The notes beneath the pieces are model-generated. The model was given only the letters and a program-made list of their open reading frames with translations, ran no database searches and had not been told where the DNA came from. A stretch of 21,292 nt of DNA. Source: a virus. The DNA is taken from positions 1 through 21,292 of the IMG/VR virus record IMGVR_UViG_3300042391_000079. One strand, given 5' to 3'. A program made the position numbers and the translations under genes. Shown in pieces: positions 6,144 through 14,272 of this stretch. Numbering within the stretch: the first letter of the stretch is position 1; the number at the start of each line of letters is the position of its first letter.

Positions 6144-6803
6144 ATGAAATTAATAGTACCATCAAATTTAACCGAAATCAGTCTTTATAAATATCAAGAA
6201 TATTTAAAAGCATTCGAGCAAAGTAAAACAGAAAAGAATGCAGAGACATTCCTATCCTTAAAAATACTTGAAATATTTTGTGAACTAACAACGGAGCAGA
6301 GCAAACAAATAAGACAAGACGACGCGAATAAAGTAGTCAAGATTATAGTAGACTTGTTAGTGCAAGAGCCACCACTAGTAGAACGGTTTACACTTGAGGG
6401 AATAGAATTTGGATGGGTGCCGAAGTTAGACGATTTAAACTTTGGAGAGTTTTTAGATTTGAATAATAATATCACAAGTTGGGAAAATGTAGTCATAGCG
6501 ATGGGAGTTCTTTACAGACCAATTACAGAACAGACCAAAGAGGGCAAATATAATATCGAAGAGTACAACGGTGACAAGTATCATCACTTATTAAAAGATA
6601 TGCCTATTAGTGCCGTATTTGGTGCGAATGTTTTTTTTTGGAATTTAGGAACGGATTTGGTGACAGCTACCCACAAATATTTGGAAAAGGAATTGAGCAA
6701 GATGAGTTTACAGCAGAAGCACAATTTACAGCAGAATGGGGATGGTATAGTTCACTATTTGAACTTGCTAAAAACGACATTACAAAAGTTAAAAAGGTAT
6801 TAA
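6144..6803 (+). CDS. tail assembly chaperone, zero-frame product (gpG-like), 219 aa
   Basis: A 219-residue acidic protein starting MKLIVPSNLTEISLYKYQEYLKAF in spirit (first 20: MKLIVPSNLTEISLYKYQEY). The MKLIVP opening, the central FGWVPKLDDLNFGEFLDL, VLYRPIT and MPISAVFGANVFF segments match a family regularly found in Bacteroidota siphophages in the chaperone position (recollection). Such proteins bind the tape measure during tail assembly and are not in the virion. The gene contains a run of nine T at 6631-6639, and a second open frame in -1 overlaps its last 165 bases, so a longer gpGT-like fusion is also expected. If ribosomes do not shift, the C-terminal 54 residues include a NGDGIVHYLNLLK end that also looks family-like. 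It starts 32 bases after terL. Confidence 0.75.
   Translation: MKLIVPSNLTEISLYKYQEYLKAFEQSKTEKNAETFLSLKILEIFCELTTEQSKQIRQDDANKVVKIIVDLLVQEPPLVERFTLEGIEFGWVPKLDDLNFGEFLDLNNNITSWENVVIAMGVLYRPITEQTKEGKYNIEEYNGDKYHHLLKDMPISAVFGANVFFWNLGTDLVTATHKYLEKELSKMSLQQKHNLQQNGDGIVHYLNLLKTTLQKLKRY
6631..6640 (+). promoter_or_regulatory. probable -1 programmed frameshift site (T9 G)
   Basis: The zero-frame codons are GTT TTT TTT TGG, so the heptamer T TTT TTT fits the X-XXY-YYZ slippery rule exactly at 6632-6638. The -1 frame is open from 6611 to 6907 and has no other good slip site in the overlap. A shift here gives a fusion of 165 zero-frame residues plus 89 from the -1 frame (254 aa). Downstream, only a weak 4-pair hairpin (GGTG 6659-6662 with TACC 6668-6671) is seen, so a stimulatory structure is not obvious. 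Confidence 0.65.
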
Positions 6804-6907
6804 AAATAAATATGCATTTGTGTTTTAAAATGCTTTGCTATAAGATAAGCAAAGACCAGTTGAGAACAAAACAAATGGAAAAAATAAACAAGAAATATGG
6901 AAAATAA
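6638..6907 (+). CDS. tail assembly chaperone -1 frame extension (gpT-like part), 89 aa
   Basis: This frame has no ATG at its 5' end; the first possible ATG lies near 6812, inside what looks like the conserved part. It is therefore best read as the downstream part of a frameshift fusion entered at the T run. It encodes EFRNGFGDSYPQIFGKGIE, a short duplicated FTAEAQFTAE element, then EWGWYSSLFELAKNDITKV and a helical basic end (KINKKYGK). The 'W-x-W-Y-x-x-L-F-x-L-A-x-x-D-I' pattern recurs in the second chaperone frame of related phages as I recall. In the lambda paradigm the T part contacts the tail tube protein while the G part holds the tape measure. Its stop overlaps the next gene by 11 bases. 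Confidence 0.65.
   Translation: MEFRNGFGDSYPQIFGKGIEQDEFTAEAQFTAEWGWYSSLFELAKNDITKVKKVLKINMHLCFKMLCYKISKDQLRTKQMEKINKKYGK
6707..6736 (+). repeat. 12-base direct repeat, two copies
   Basis: TTTACAGCAGAA occurs at 6707-6718 and again at 6725-6736, separated by GCACAA. In the -1 frame this encodes FTAE-AQ-FTAE; in the zero frame it gives two LQQ-type segments (SLQQKH, NLQQNG). It is an in-frame 18-base step in both overlapping frames, so it looks like a small local duplication that both frames tolerate. Confidence 0.6.
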
Positions 6908-7367
6908 AAAAGGAGTTCAATCGCTTTACGATTTAATAGACACGATGAATTACGAACTGGAAAGCAATCCATTTGTAAACAAAGTGACTATAGGAACATT
7001 AACAGAAATAGATTTAGCAAAGCAAACTATTTTCCCATTGAGCCATATTACTTTGAATAGTGTAAGGCATAACGAAAATACACTATCATTTGATTTGACT
7101 ATTTTTAATCTAGATATTGTAAACATATCAAAAGATGGTGAAATAGGCGTTTACGGCAATGATAATTTATTTTACATACTAACTAACCAACTGTATGTAA
7201 TCAATCGTCTAGTGAGCAGACTACGTCAATCTACTTTACACAAAGATGGTTGGGAATTAGATGGCGACCCGACAAGCGAAGTAGTAGATAAAGAGACAGA
7301 AAATATGTTAGCCGGTTATGAGACAAATATAACAGTAATAATTCCAAATGACATAAACAAATGTTAG
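6897..7367 (+). CDS. phage neck or tail-completion protein (tail terminator candidate), 156 aa
   Basis: A 156-residue protein with the pattern of a Bacteroidota-phage structural family: GVQSLYDLIDTMNYEL near the start, TEIDLAKQTIFPLSHI (37-52), a beta-rich centre, VINRLVSRLRQSTL and a C-terminal LAGYETNITVIIPND. The long first helix, central sheet and final strand with the position next to a gp10-like gene suggest a tail terminator or a head-tail joining protein (inference). It begins 11 bases before the end of the frameshifted chaperone frame and its last 7 bases overlap the next gene, so it belongs to the same translational unit. No catalytic motif. Confidence 0.6.
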   Translation: MENKKGVQSLYDLIDTMNYELESNPFVNKVTIGTLTEIDLAKQTIFPLSHITLNSVRHNENTLSFDLTIFNLDIVNISKDGEIGVYGNDNLFYILTNQLYVINRLVSRLRQSTLHKDGWELDGDPTSEVVDKETENMLAGYETNITVIIPNDINKC

Positions 7368-7915
7368 ACTTAAGAATAAAATACAAGCACCTTGAAGAGG
7401 CTATGAATGCATTTGGAGATAAGGTAGTGGCCGATGCAAAGCAGAACTTAAAAGACCGTAAAAAAGTAGATACTGGAAAACTAGAAAAAAGTGTAGTCAA
7501 TAACGGTATTAAGTTTTCAAAAAGAAGTTTGGTATTAAATATTTCGATGTCAGATTATGGAGCATTTGTAGACAAAGGTGTGCGAGGTGTTGGTGGCGTA
7601 AGACTAACTACAAGTAAATTCAAGAGAACAAATAACAAGGGCAAGTTGTGGAAGCAGAACGGTGGCGATAGTCCATTTAGTTATAAAAAAGGAATTAAAC
7701 CAAGCGTGAAACATTTTGTAGAGTGGAGCAACAAAAGAGGCATAAGTCCTTATGCAGTACGTGAGGCAGTTTATCATCAAGGATTGAAACCGACATACTT
7801 TTTAAAAGATGCAGTTGAAGACAATATTAAATTAGCACCAGAAGAAATCTTAAAAGCATTTGGATTGGATGTTGAAAGTACAGTACGTGAAATAATAAAA
7901 GAAAACATAAAATGA
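7361..7915 (+). CDS. HK97 gp10-like head-tail joining / tail-completion protein, 184 aa
   Basis: A basic protein with the hallmarks of the HK97 gp10 / phage minor tail family: an N-terminal helix with AMNAFGDKVVADAKQNL, the VDTGKLEKSV motif (36-45), a beta hairpin and the S-DYGAFVDKGVRG motif (64-75). These are followed by a lysine-rich segment and a C-terminal SPYAVREAVYHQGLKPTYFL helix region. Family members connect the head to the tail or complete the tail end. At 184 residues it is somewhat longer than the usual 110-150 because of the insert at about 80-125. It is coupled to its neighbours by overlaps of 7 and 4 bases. Confidence 0.8.
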   Translation: MLDLRIKYKHLEEAMNAFGDKVVADAKQNLKDRKKVDTGKLEKSVVNNGIKFSKRSLVLNISMSDYGAFVDKGVRGVGGVRLTTSKFKRTNNKGKLWKQNGGDSPFSYKKGIKPSVKHFVEWSNKRGISPYAVREAVYHQGLKPTYFLKDAVEDNIKLAPEEILKAFGLDVESTVREIIKENIK

Positions 7916-8985
7916 AAGTAATATCAACAAGGTCACCGTTTCAAATATCCGTTGGAGACCCAACAGCCATAGCATCAAAAGTAGAGTTATTTATTTGGAA
8001 TAAAGGAACAGCTATGCCTACATTCCCAACAAACGTAATGAGTGAAAATATACCATCAGTTACACAGTTGGAAATGACTTATAATATATCACCATTTATA
8101 GTAGAGTATATCAATCAAATAGAGCCAAACAAATCGTCTACAACAGTTACAGTTGAAAGTAATTCAAATTGGGCTTACTGCTTTGCTAAAGCATACTACA
8201 CAACAGATGGAAGTACCTTTACTTTATTTTCTGAAGATTTATACGTTTGTTTAAGTTCATTTACCAACACAAGTGCCGGAGCAAACTTTGATATTTCAAA
8301 CTATCAATATGTTCTTTTAACTCCAGACGATAAAATAAAAATAACTACCTACACAAATTTCGCAATTCCTTACTACAATTTTGTTTGTGAGCGTGATACA
8401 GTAAATAATTACATTGTGAAATATTATAACGCTGCTGGAAGTGTAATAAATTCACAAACTATTTTAACTGCTGGAGCGATTGAAGAATACAATTTTAGAA
8501 TACCATTGGCTTATACTTCTGCAAGTGTGCAAATGAAAATATTTTTAGGTGCTACTTTAATTCACGAAGTAGATTGCGAATTATTATTAGAGTGCAAGTA
8601 CACACCAAATAATGTAGACTTTGTAAATTCTTATGGTGGATGGCAGTCGCTTGTATTTTTTAAAGCAAGTCAAGATAGCATCGATATAAAGAGCACAGAC
8701 TACAATTTAATGCAATCAAATTGGAATTATAACCCAAAGATAGGGCAAAGCAAAACAATGAATACAAACGGACAGCAAACGGTCAAATGCAATTCTGGAT
8801 GGGTAGATGAAAACTATGATTTATTAATTCGTGATTTATTGTTGAGTGAAACTATTTTATTGAATGGAAAACCAGTTACAGTAAAGACCAAACAGACGAA
8901 TTATAAGACCTATTTAAAGGACAAAAATATCAATTATACAATAGACTTTGAATATTCAAATAACTTGATTAATAACATAGTGTAA
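7912..8985 (+). CDS. distal tail structural protein, 357 aa
   Basis: A beta-rich, Thr/Asn/Tyr-rich protein without enzyme motifs. It opens MKVISTRSPFQISVGDP with KVELFIWNKG and has a typical QLEMTYNISPFIVEYI segment. The last third holds CKYTPNNVDFVNSYGGWQ, FFKASQDSI, GWVDENYDLLIRDLLLSE, LLNGKPVTVKT and INYTIDFEYSNNLINN. This set recurs in Bacteroidota siphophages between the gp10-like gene and the large tail-tip gene (recollection), so a distal tail (Dit-like) or tail-tip hub role is probable. The stop shares a base with the next start (TAATG), so the two are coupled. No transmembrane segment. Confidence 0.65.
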   Translation: MKVISTRSPFQISVGDPTAIASKVELFIWNKGTAMPTFPTNVMSENIPSVTQLEMTYNISPFIVEYINQIEPNKSSTTVTVESNSNWAYCFAKAYYTTDGSTFTLFSEDLYVCLSSFTNTSAGANFDISNYQYVLLTPDDKIKITTYTNFAIPYYNFVCERDTVNNYIVKYYNAAGSVINSQTILTAGAIEEYNFRIPLAYTSASVQMKIFLGATLIHEVDCELLLECKYTPNNVDFVNSYGGWQSLVFFKASQDSIDIKSTDYNLMQSNWNYNPKIGQSKTMNTNGQQTVKCNSGWVDENYDLLIRDLLLSETILLNGKPVTVKTKQTNYKTYLKDKNINYTIDFEYSNNLINNIV

Positions 8986-11582
8986 TGAATAGAAACGTAG
9001 AAATTTATATTAAAAAGAATACGCAAGTTTATGCTGGTATTACAACGTTTGACAATACTTCGCCATTCCTTACATTTAGAGATACCATCGGTGGATTTAT
9101 AGGAAATCAATATACTGGACATTATGCTATAATGACATCGGGTGATAATGTAGGAGCAACAAGTTGGATAGTATCAAACACATCAAGTATTATAACTTTA
9201 GAAACACCAATAGTCGTATTGGCAAGTGACACCTTTGCTATTTACAGAAGTGATTATCAAAGGTTGGATTTATTCAAAGAAGAGAAAATAAGCGTTACTA
9301 CACAAATACAGAATTCAAACGACATAGCAAAATTATATACTGATTATTCACAGTCTTTTAATATTCCAGCATCAAAAAGAAATAACGATATTTTAGAGTA
9401 CTGGTTCGAAAGTTCACTTGATAATGGTTTTGACCACCGAAGACGATACGATGCTTATATCGAAATTGATACGCATAGGTTTAAGGATGGAAGCATACAA
9501 TTAGAAAATGCTAAAGTAAAGAACGGACAACCAGACAGTTTTAATGTTACTTTTTACGGCAACCTTACACAATTAAAAGACCTTATCAAAGACGATAAAT
9601 TGAATAGTTTAGATTATTCAGTAACAAATCACACTTATGATAGCAGTAATGTAATAACAAGAATAGTTGCACCGACTACAACTGGAGACATCAAATATCC
9701 TTTAATTGGAAATGCAAAGAAATACTTTTATCAAGACCCAGTTTATCCTTTAGATGACATTACAACAGTTGCCGGAGCAGTCAAGTGGAATGATTTATTT
9801 CCAGCCATAAAAGTATCAAGTATATTTTTATACATTTCACAAAAATACGGCATAACCTTTACTGGTTCTTTTTTAAGTTTAGACCAATATCGAAAGTTGT
9901 ATTTATATTTGAAGTCTTCACTTTCTATGAGTGAGCAGACACAAAGACTGCCTTTGAATTTTACGACTATGACTGCTACATTCCCAGAAATGAATTTAGC
10001 AAGTGATACTTTGACAACACGATGGGATTGGGTGCCACCGACAGCGATGGGAGACATTTATAATAAAGTTGAAATAAGAATTACACCAGTTGTGGCGACA
10101 GATATTTACAGCGTATTCGTTTATAAAGATGGTGAACTTTACAAGTCGTATCTTAACAAAACTGGAACGACAAATTTAAATGCCGATACAGTAAGACGAA
10201 GTACAGATGCAAACCCACATCAATATACTTTCAGACTTTCAAGTGATGTTAGTATGACATTTTCACCAAGAGTAAAATTGACACGTAGGTATGGTGTTTT
10301 ACCTTATGGTACCGAAGTAGCATCAAATGATACAGCAGAAAACCCAGCACAAACAACAGTACAAAATATTGACATAGTAAACTATTTACCAGATATGAAA
10401 ATATCTGATTTTATTACTGGAATAATCAAGGCATTTAATTTAATGATAATTCCAAAAGGTAACAATACTTTTGAACTAAACCCACTTGAAAGTTTTTATA
10501 ATGCTGGTAAAATTATCGACATAACACAACACGTTTATTCAGATGATTTAACGATTGAAAAACCGAAGTTATTTAAGAGCATAGAGTTCAAGTACGAAGA
10601 AAGCATAAACGTGCTTAATCAAGCGTATAAAGGGCTTTACGGTTCTGCTTATGGTGACTTAACATATACAAATCCACAGACAACAGAAAACGCAACCTAT
10701 GAAATAAAAGTACCATTTGAAAACGTATTATTTGAAGTGCCAAAAGAGGGAAAACTATTTCAAACAGCAACTTTAATAGACAAGGATTTAAAGCCTTATA
10801 TTCCAAAACCAATGCTTATCTATTGCAACGGTTTAGTATCACCTACATTGGCCGGAGCAGATAGAATTTACGTGACTAATTCTGGAGGTGGCACCCAACT
10901 AATTACAAATTATAATAGATTTTCAAATGAGTTTAATTCTTTGCCATCAGACCCGAGTTTATCGCATTTAATGACGATGAATTTTAGTAACGAGCAAAGC
11001 AGTTGGTATAACGAACTTGCACCCGAAGGACTTTACAACAGACATTATCAAAACTATATTGAAAACCTTTATAATATCAAAACAAGAGTAATAAAAGTAA
11101 AAGCAATTTTACCAGTTAGCTTGTTAGGCAGTACTGTAGAGAATGGTTATGGAGAAGCATTAGGAATAGCTTTGAATGATAGGTTAATAATCAGAAATAA
11201 AAGATACATTATAAATTCATTCACTACTGATTTAACAAGTGGCGAGGCATCATTTGAATTGGTTACTGATTATCGGGGTGCAGATGCAGCATTAAGTGTT
11301 GGATATAGATTTGCAAGTTTAGGGAATATTGAAGTAGATAATCAACCAGCAAAAGTCGATGAAATTATTTACTTGAATGATTATGATAGTTTTGATATTT
11401 TAGCAGCAAGTTCTTTTCTTACTTATACGATATCAAGTAACAATACAAAGGATTTAGAAGTTGAAGTAAATGTGGCTCCAAATGGAACTGGATTGGATAG
11501 GTATGATGCGATGCAGATAGTCTATTATAAAAAAGGTGTAATAGCCAAAACAGAATATTTAACCGTTAAACAATTAGCATAA
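8985..11582 (+). CDS. tail tip / baseplate protein with C-terminal Ig-like (BACON-like) domain, 865 aa
   Basis: A large virion protein, probably the tail-tip hub. After a short beta-rich N-terminal domain (1-90) comes the segment RLDLFKEEKISVTTQIQ, then YTDYSQSFNIPASKRNNDIL and FDHRRRYDAYIEID, a set I associate with baseplate proteins of flavobacterial phages. The middle (about 170-720) is beta-rich with few cysteines and no clear hydrolase motif, so no lysozyme or peptidase domain is claimed. The last 90 residues, with SFDILAASSFLTYTIS, VEVNVAPNGTGLDRYDAMQI and ending YLTVKQLA, look like a BACON/Ig-like domain, which in Bacteroidota proteins is linked to carbohydrate or mucin binding. It could therefore touch host glycans (inference). 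The stop overlaps the next ATG by one base. Confidence 0.7.
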   Translation: MNRNVEIYIKKNTQVYAGITTFDNTSPFLTFRDTIGGFIGNQYTGHYAIMTSGDNVGATSWIVSNTSSIITLETPIVVLASDTFAIYRSDYQRLDLFKEEKISVTTQIQNSNDIAKLYTDYSQSFNIPASKRNNDILEYWFESSLDNGFDHRRRYDAYIEIDTHRFKDGSIQLENAKVKNGQPDSFNVTFYGNLTQLKDLIKDDKLNSLDYSVTNHTYDSSNVITRIVAPTTTGDIKYPLIGNAKKYFYQDPVYPLDDITTVAGAVKWNDLFPAIKVSSIFLYISQKYGITFTGSFLSLDQYRKLYLYLKSSLSMSEQTQRLPLNFTTMTATFPEMNLASDTLTTRWDWVPPTAMGDIYNKVEIRITPVVATDIYSVFVYKDGELYKSYLNKTGTTNLNADTVRRSTDANPHQYTFRLSSDVSMTFSPRVKLTRRYGVLPYGTEVASNDTAENPAQTTVQNIDIVNYLPDMKISDFITGIIKAFNLMIIPKGNNTFELNPLESFYNAGKIIDITQHVYSDDLTIEKPKLFKSIEFKYEESINVLNQAYKGLYGSAYGDLTYTNPQTTENATYEIKVPFENVLFEVPKEGKLFQTATLIDKDLKPYIPKPMLIYCNGLVSPTLAGADRIYVTNSGGGTQLITNYNRFSNEFNSLPSDPSLSHLMTMNFSNEQSSWYNELAPEGLYNRHYQNYIENLYNIKTRVIKVKAILPVSLLGSTVENGYGEALGIALNDRLIIRNKRYIINSFTTDLTSGEASFELVTDYRGADAALSVGYRFASLGNIEVDNQPAKVDEIIYLNDYDSFDILAASSFLTYTISSNNTKDLEVEVNVAPNGTGLDRYDAMQIVYYKKGVIAKTEYLTVKQLA

Positions 11583-11734
11583 TGATAGGACAGATTTTAG
11601 AATTATTAAAAGCAAGTGAACACTATGCTGAAAGTGAATACATAGAAATAGCAAAGGGAAAAAACAAACATCCTAAAACTTGGAGAGAAGCATTTAAACA
11701 ACATCAAAGACTACTGAAATGGCACAAGAAATAG
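11582..11734 (+). CDS. small protein preceding the tape measure, 50 aa
   Basis: A 50-residue basic helical protein (MIGQILELLKASEHYAESEY, with KTWREAFKQHQRLLKWHKK at the end). It starts in a TAATG overlap with the tail-tip gene and its last 16 bases overlap the tape measure gene, so it is fully embedded in the tail operon. A small gene with a 'TW-x-EAF-x-x-H' pattern ahead of the tape measure is something I remember in related phages, but its role is unknown. A chaperone for the tape measure or a translation-coupling leader are both possible. Confidence 0.7.
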   Translation: MIGQILELLKASEHYAESEYIEIAKGKNKHPKTWREAFKQHQRLLKWHKK

Positions 11735-13623
11735 ACATTAATTTAAACGTAAAAACAGAACAAGCCGACAAGTCACTTGGTAGTTTAAAAAAGCAATTTA
11801 GAGAGGCACAGCAAGAAGTTCAAACACTTGCTGATAAGTTTGGAGCCACTTCTGCAGAAGCTATTAACGCTGCCAAAAGGGCTGGAGAATTAAACGATAG
11901 AATTGGTGATGCTAAAAGTTTAACCGAAGCGTTCAATCCCGATGCTAAATTCAAATCTTTGACTGCATCGCTTTCGGGTGTTGCTGGTGGCTTCGCTGCT
12001 TATCAAGGTGCGATGGGATTGGCTGGTGTTGAAAGTAAAGATTTAGAAAAGCAACTTTTGAAAGTTCAATCGGCTATGGCTATTGCACAAGGGCTGCAAG
12101 GACTTGGAGAAGCAAGAGACAGTTTCAGACAATTAAAGGCGGTTGCCATCGATGCTTTTAAGGGCATAAAAACAGCAATTGGAAGTACTGGAATAGGTTT
12201 ATTAGTTATTGCTTTAGGAACGATATACGCTTATTGGGATGATATTAAAGAAGCAGTAAGCGGAGTAAGCGAAGAGCAAAAGAAATTAAATTCACTATCA
12301 CAAAAAAATGTAGAGCAAGAGAATGAAAAATTAAAAACAATAGGCAATCAAGATAATATTTTAAAGCTACAAGGCAAATCTGAAAAGGAAATATTAAATA
12401 TTAAAATCAGACAAACAGATGAGGCAATACAAGCTACTGAAATAAATCAGAAAAATCAAATTGAAACCACAAAGTTAGCAACAGAGGGAGCAAAGAGAAA
12501 CTATGAAATGCTAAAATCATTTATTGACTTTGTAAGTATTCCACAAAGGTTTTTATATGAAACAGCATCAAAGGCGATAAACAATATTATTGATTTATTA
12601 AATAAGATACCCGGAGTAAATATAAAATCAAAACTAGATGAAACGCTAGGAGACAAAGCGAGTGATTATTTAGCAAAGTTAGGATTTGACCCAGCAGAAA
12701 CAAAAGCGAAAGGTGATGCTGTTGTAAAAGAAAGTCAAGACGCATTATTAAAATTAAAAAATGATAGGGCAGCATATTTATTAGGAGTTCGTGATATAGA
12801 CAAACAAGCGGCAAAAGATGCCTTACTAACAGACGAAGAGAAAAAAAAGAAACTAGACGAATTAGATAAGCAGTATAACAAGCCAGTAGATGAAAGTTTT
12901 GATATTTCTGGACTAGAAGCATTAGAGGCATCAAATCAAGCTAAAATAGATGCTGATTTAAAGTACAAAGAGAGTTTGCTTTCTGCACAACAATTATTTG
13001 AATTACAAAATGCACAAATAATTTTTGATAGTGCCGATGCTGTTGCAGCACGAGAAGAGGAACGAAGAGCAAGAGCATTAGAAAAGTTCACAGAGCAAAA
13101 AGATGCTTTACTTGGACTCGCATCAAATTTGGCAAATGGCTTGGAAGCGGTCGAGGGATTGAGTAATAAAAAATCAAAGGCAGCAGCAACAATAAAAAAA
13201 GGAATTGCATTAGTAGACATTGCAATTAGCACAGCAACTGCATTAGGTTCGGCAGTAAAAGAGGCAAGAGCATCGGCAGCAGCAGCACAAGCATTATTTC
13301 CATTAGTGCCGGGTGTTGGAATAGTTGCTGGAATAGCAAGTTATGCAAGTTCGGCAGCGATGGTTCTTGGAAACGTAGCAAAAGCAAAAGCCATATTAAG
13401 CGGAGGCGGTGGCGGTGGTGGCGGTGGTGTTAGTGCCGGAGGTGGTGGAGCAATGCAAACAGCACCAACTTTTAACGTAGTCGGCCAAGGTGGTGCAAAT
13501 CAAATAGCCGAGGGCATTGGGGCAAGAGACACACAACCAGTTAAGGCATTTGTTGTTGGTGGCGATGTAACTACACAGCAATCGTTGAATATGGGAATAG
13601 TACAAAATGCAACTTTAGGATAA
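11719..13623 (+). CDS. tail tape measure protein, 634 aa
   Basis: The protein that sets tail length and is ejected at infection. The N-terminal region (about 5-150) is coiled-coil-like with Leu/Lys/Glu/Gln repeats (KSLGSLKKQFREAQQEVQTL). A hydrophobic segment at about 154-173 (IGSTGIGLLVIALGTIYAYW) could enter a membrane. Residues 180-450 are charged helical repeats, 480-560 are Ala-rich with a second weakly hydrophobic stretch (ALFPLVPGVGIVAGIASYAS), then a Gly run (562-570 and 574-577). The end (FNVVGQGG-ANQIAEGI, PVKAFVVGGDVTTQQSLN) is a conserved C-terminal block of Bacteroidota tape measures. At about 1.5 A of tail per residue, 634 residues would mean a tail near 95 nm. Its start lies inside the 50-aa gene. 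Confidence 0.88.
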   Translation: MAQEIDINLNVKTEQADKSLGSLKKQFREAQQEVQTLADKFGATSAEAINAAKRAGELNDRIGDAKSLTEAFNPDAKFKSLTASLSGVAGGFAAYQGAMGLAGVESKDLEKQLLKVQSAMAIAQGLQGLGEARDSFRQLKAVAIDAFKGIKTAIGSTGIGLLVIALGTIYAYWDDIKEAVSGVSEEQKKLNSLSQKNVEQENEKLKTIGNQDNILKLQGKSEKEILNIKIRQTDEAIQATEINQKNQIETTKLATEGAKRNYEMLKSFIDFVSIPQRFLYETASKAINNIIDLLNKIPGVNIKSKLDETLGDKASDYLAKLGFDPAETKAKGDAVVKESQDALLKLKNDRAAYLLGVRDIDKQAAKDALLTDEEKKKKLDELDKQYNKPVDESFDISGLEALEASNQAKIDADLKYKESLLSAQQLFELQNAQIIFDSADAVAAREEERRARALEKFTEQKDALLGLASNLANGLEAVEGLSNKKSKAAATIKKGIALVDIAISTATALGSAVKEARASAAAAQALFPLVPGVGIVAGIASYASSAAMVLGNVAKAKAILSGGGGGGGGGVSAGGGGAMQTAPTFNVVGQGGANQIAEGIGARDTQPVKAFVVGGDVTTQQSLNMGIVQNATLG

Positions 13624-13648
13624 TAAACCGTTATAAAAAAAAGAAACT

Positions 13649-14272
13649 ATGACTTTGATAGAATTAATAATAGACGAAACAATGGAATTAAGCGGAATAG
13701 ATGCAATCAGTATTGTAGAAAATCCAGCCATTGAAGAGAATTGGATAGCTTTAAAAAATGAGCAACCAAAAGAGTATCACTTTGCAGAAGTAGACAAAGA
13801 AAAGAAAATCATAATGGGTGCTATGTTAGTCCCAGATAAACCAATTTACAGAAGAGACGAAGACAACGGAGAGTATTACATTTATTTTAGTCAAGATACT
13901 ATTCGCAAATGTATGGAGTTATTTTTCCAGAACGGAAATCAAGGCAATGCGACTTTTGAGCATCAAGAGGCTATTACTGGTTTAACGATGGTTGAAAGTT
14001 GGATAGTTGAAGACACCGAAAAGGACAAAAGTAATTTGTATAATTTAAACGTTCCAGTTGGTACGTGGATGGGAACTATCAAAGTAGAGAATGAAGTAAT
14101 CTGGAATGAGTTTATAAAAACTAAAAAGGTAAAAGGATTTTCAATAGAGGGATATTTTGCTGATAAGGCAAAGTTACCACTTTCAAAAATAGACGACACC
14201 GATGCAGAAATCGAAGCGGGTTTACAATTATTAGAAATCATTAAAAAAATAGAAAATGCCAAAAGAAAATAA
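13649..14272 (+). CDS. prohead serine protease, XkdF-like (peptidase S78-type), 207 aa
   Basis: A capsid maturation protease that would cut the scaffold and possibly the capsid protein inside the prohead. The family pattern is clear: IMGAMLVPDKPIYRRDED (55-72), YYIYFSQDTIRKCMELFF (76-93), NATFEHQE with His105, MVESWIVED (114-122), GTWMGTIKV (138-146) and VKGFSIEGYF (161-170) with the probable nucleophile Ser165. At 207 residues it is the stand-alone size, with no fused scaffold. It is 25 bases downstream of the tape measure, and its last 17 bases overlap a 52-aa Cys-rich gene, close to the putative scaffold and capsid genes. Confidence 0.85.
   Translation: MTLIELIIDETMELSGIDAISIVENPAIEENWIALKNEQPKEYHFAEVDKEKKIIMGAMLVPDKPIYRRDEDNGEYYIYFSQDTIRKCMELFFQNGNQGNATFEHQEAITGLTMVESWIVEDTEKDKSNLYNLNVPVGTWMGTIKVENEVIWNEFIKTKKVKGFSIEGYFADKAKLPLSKIDDTDAEIEAGLQLLEIIKKIENAKRK

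Noticed and set aside
6631-6639. T9 run as a sequencing error that splits one gene
   Set aside because: The zero frame continues for 54 family-like codons after the run, and the -1 frame also continues, which suits a used frameshift better than an error. Resequencing would settle it.
12587-12934. Long minus-strand open frames over the tape measure (also at 12936-13232, 14496-14964, 15479-15823, 9743-10057, 4790-5137 and 6194-6496)
   Set aside because: They are antisense shadows of clear + strand genes, have Leu/Ser-rich biased composition and no start context, and there is no room for promoters.
13402-13450. GGTGGC-rich run as a nucleotide repeat or recombination site
   Set aside because: It encodes an in-frame Gly linker in the tape measure; a similar short Gly run at 20311-20325 does the same in the fibre. 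No repeat unit extends beyond coding.
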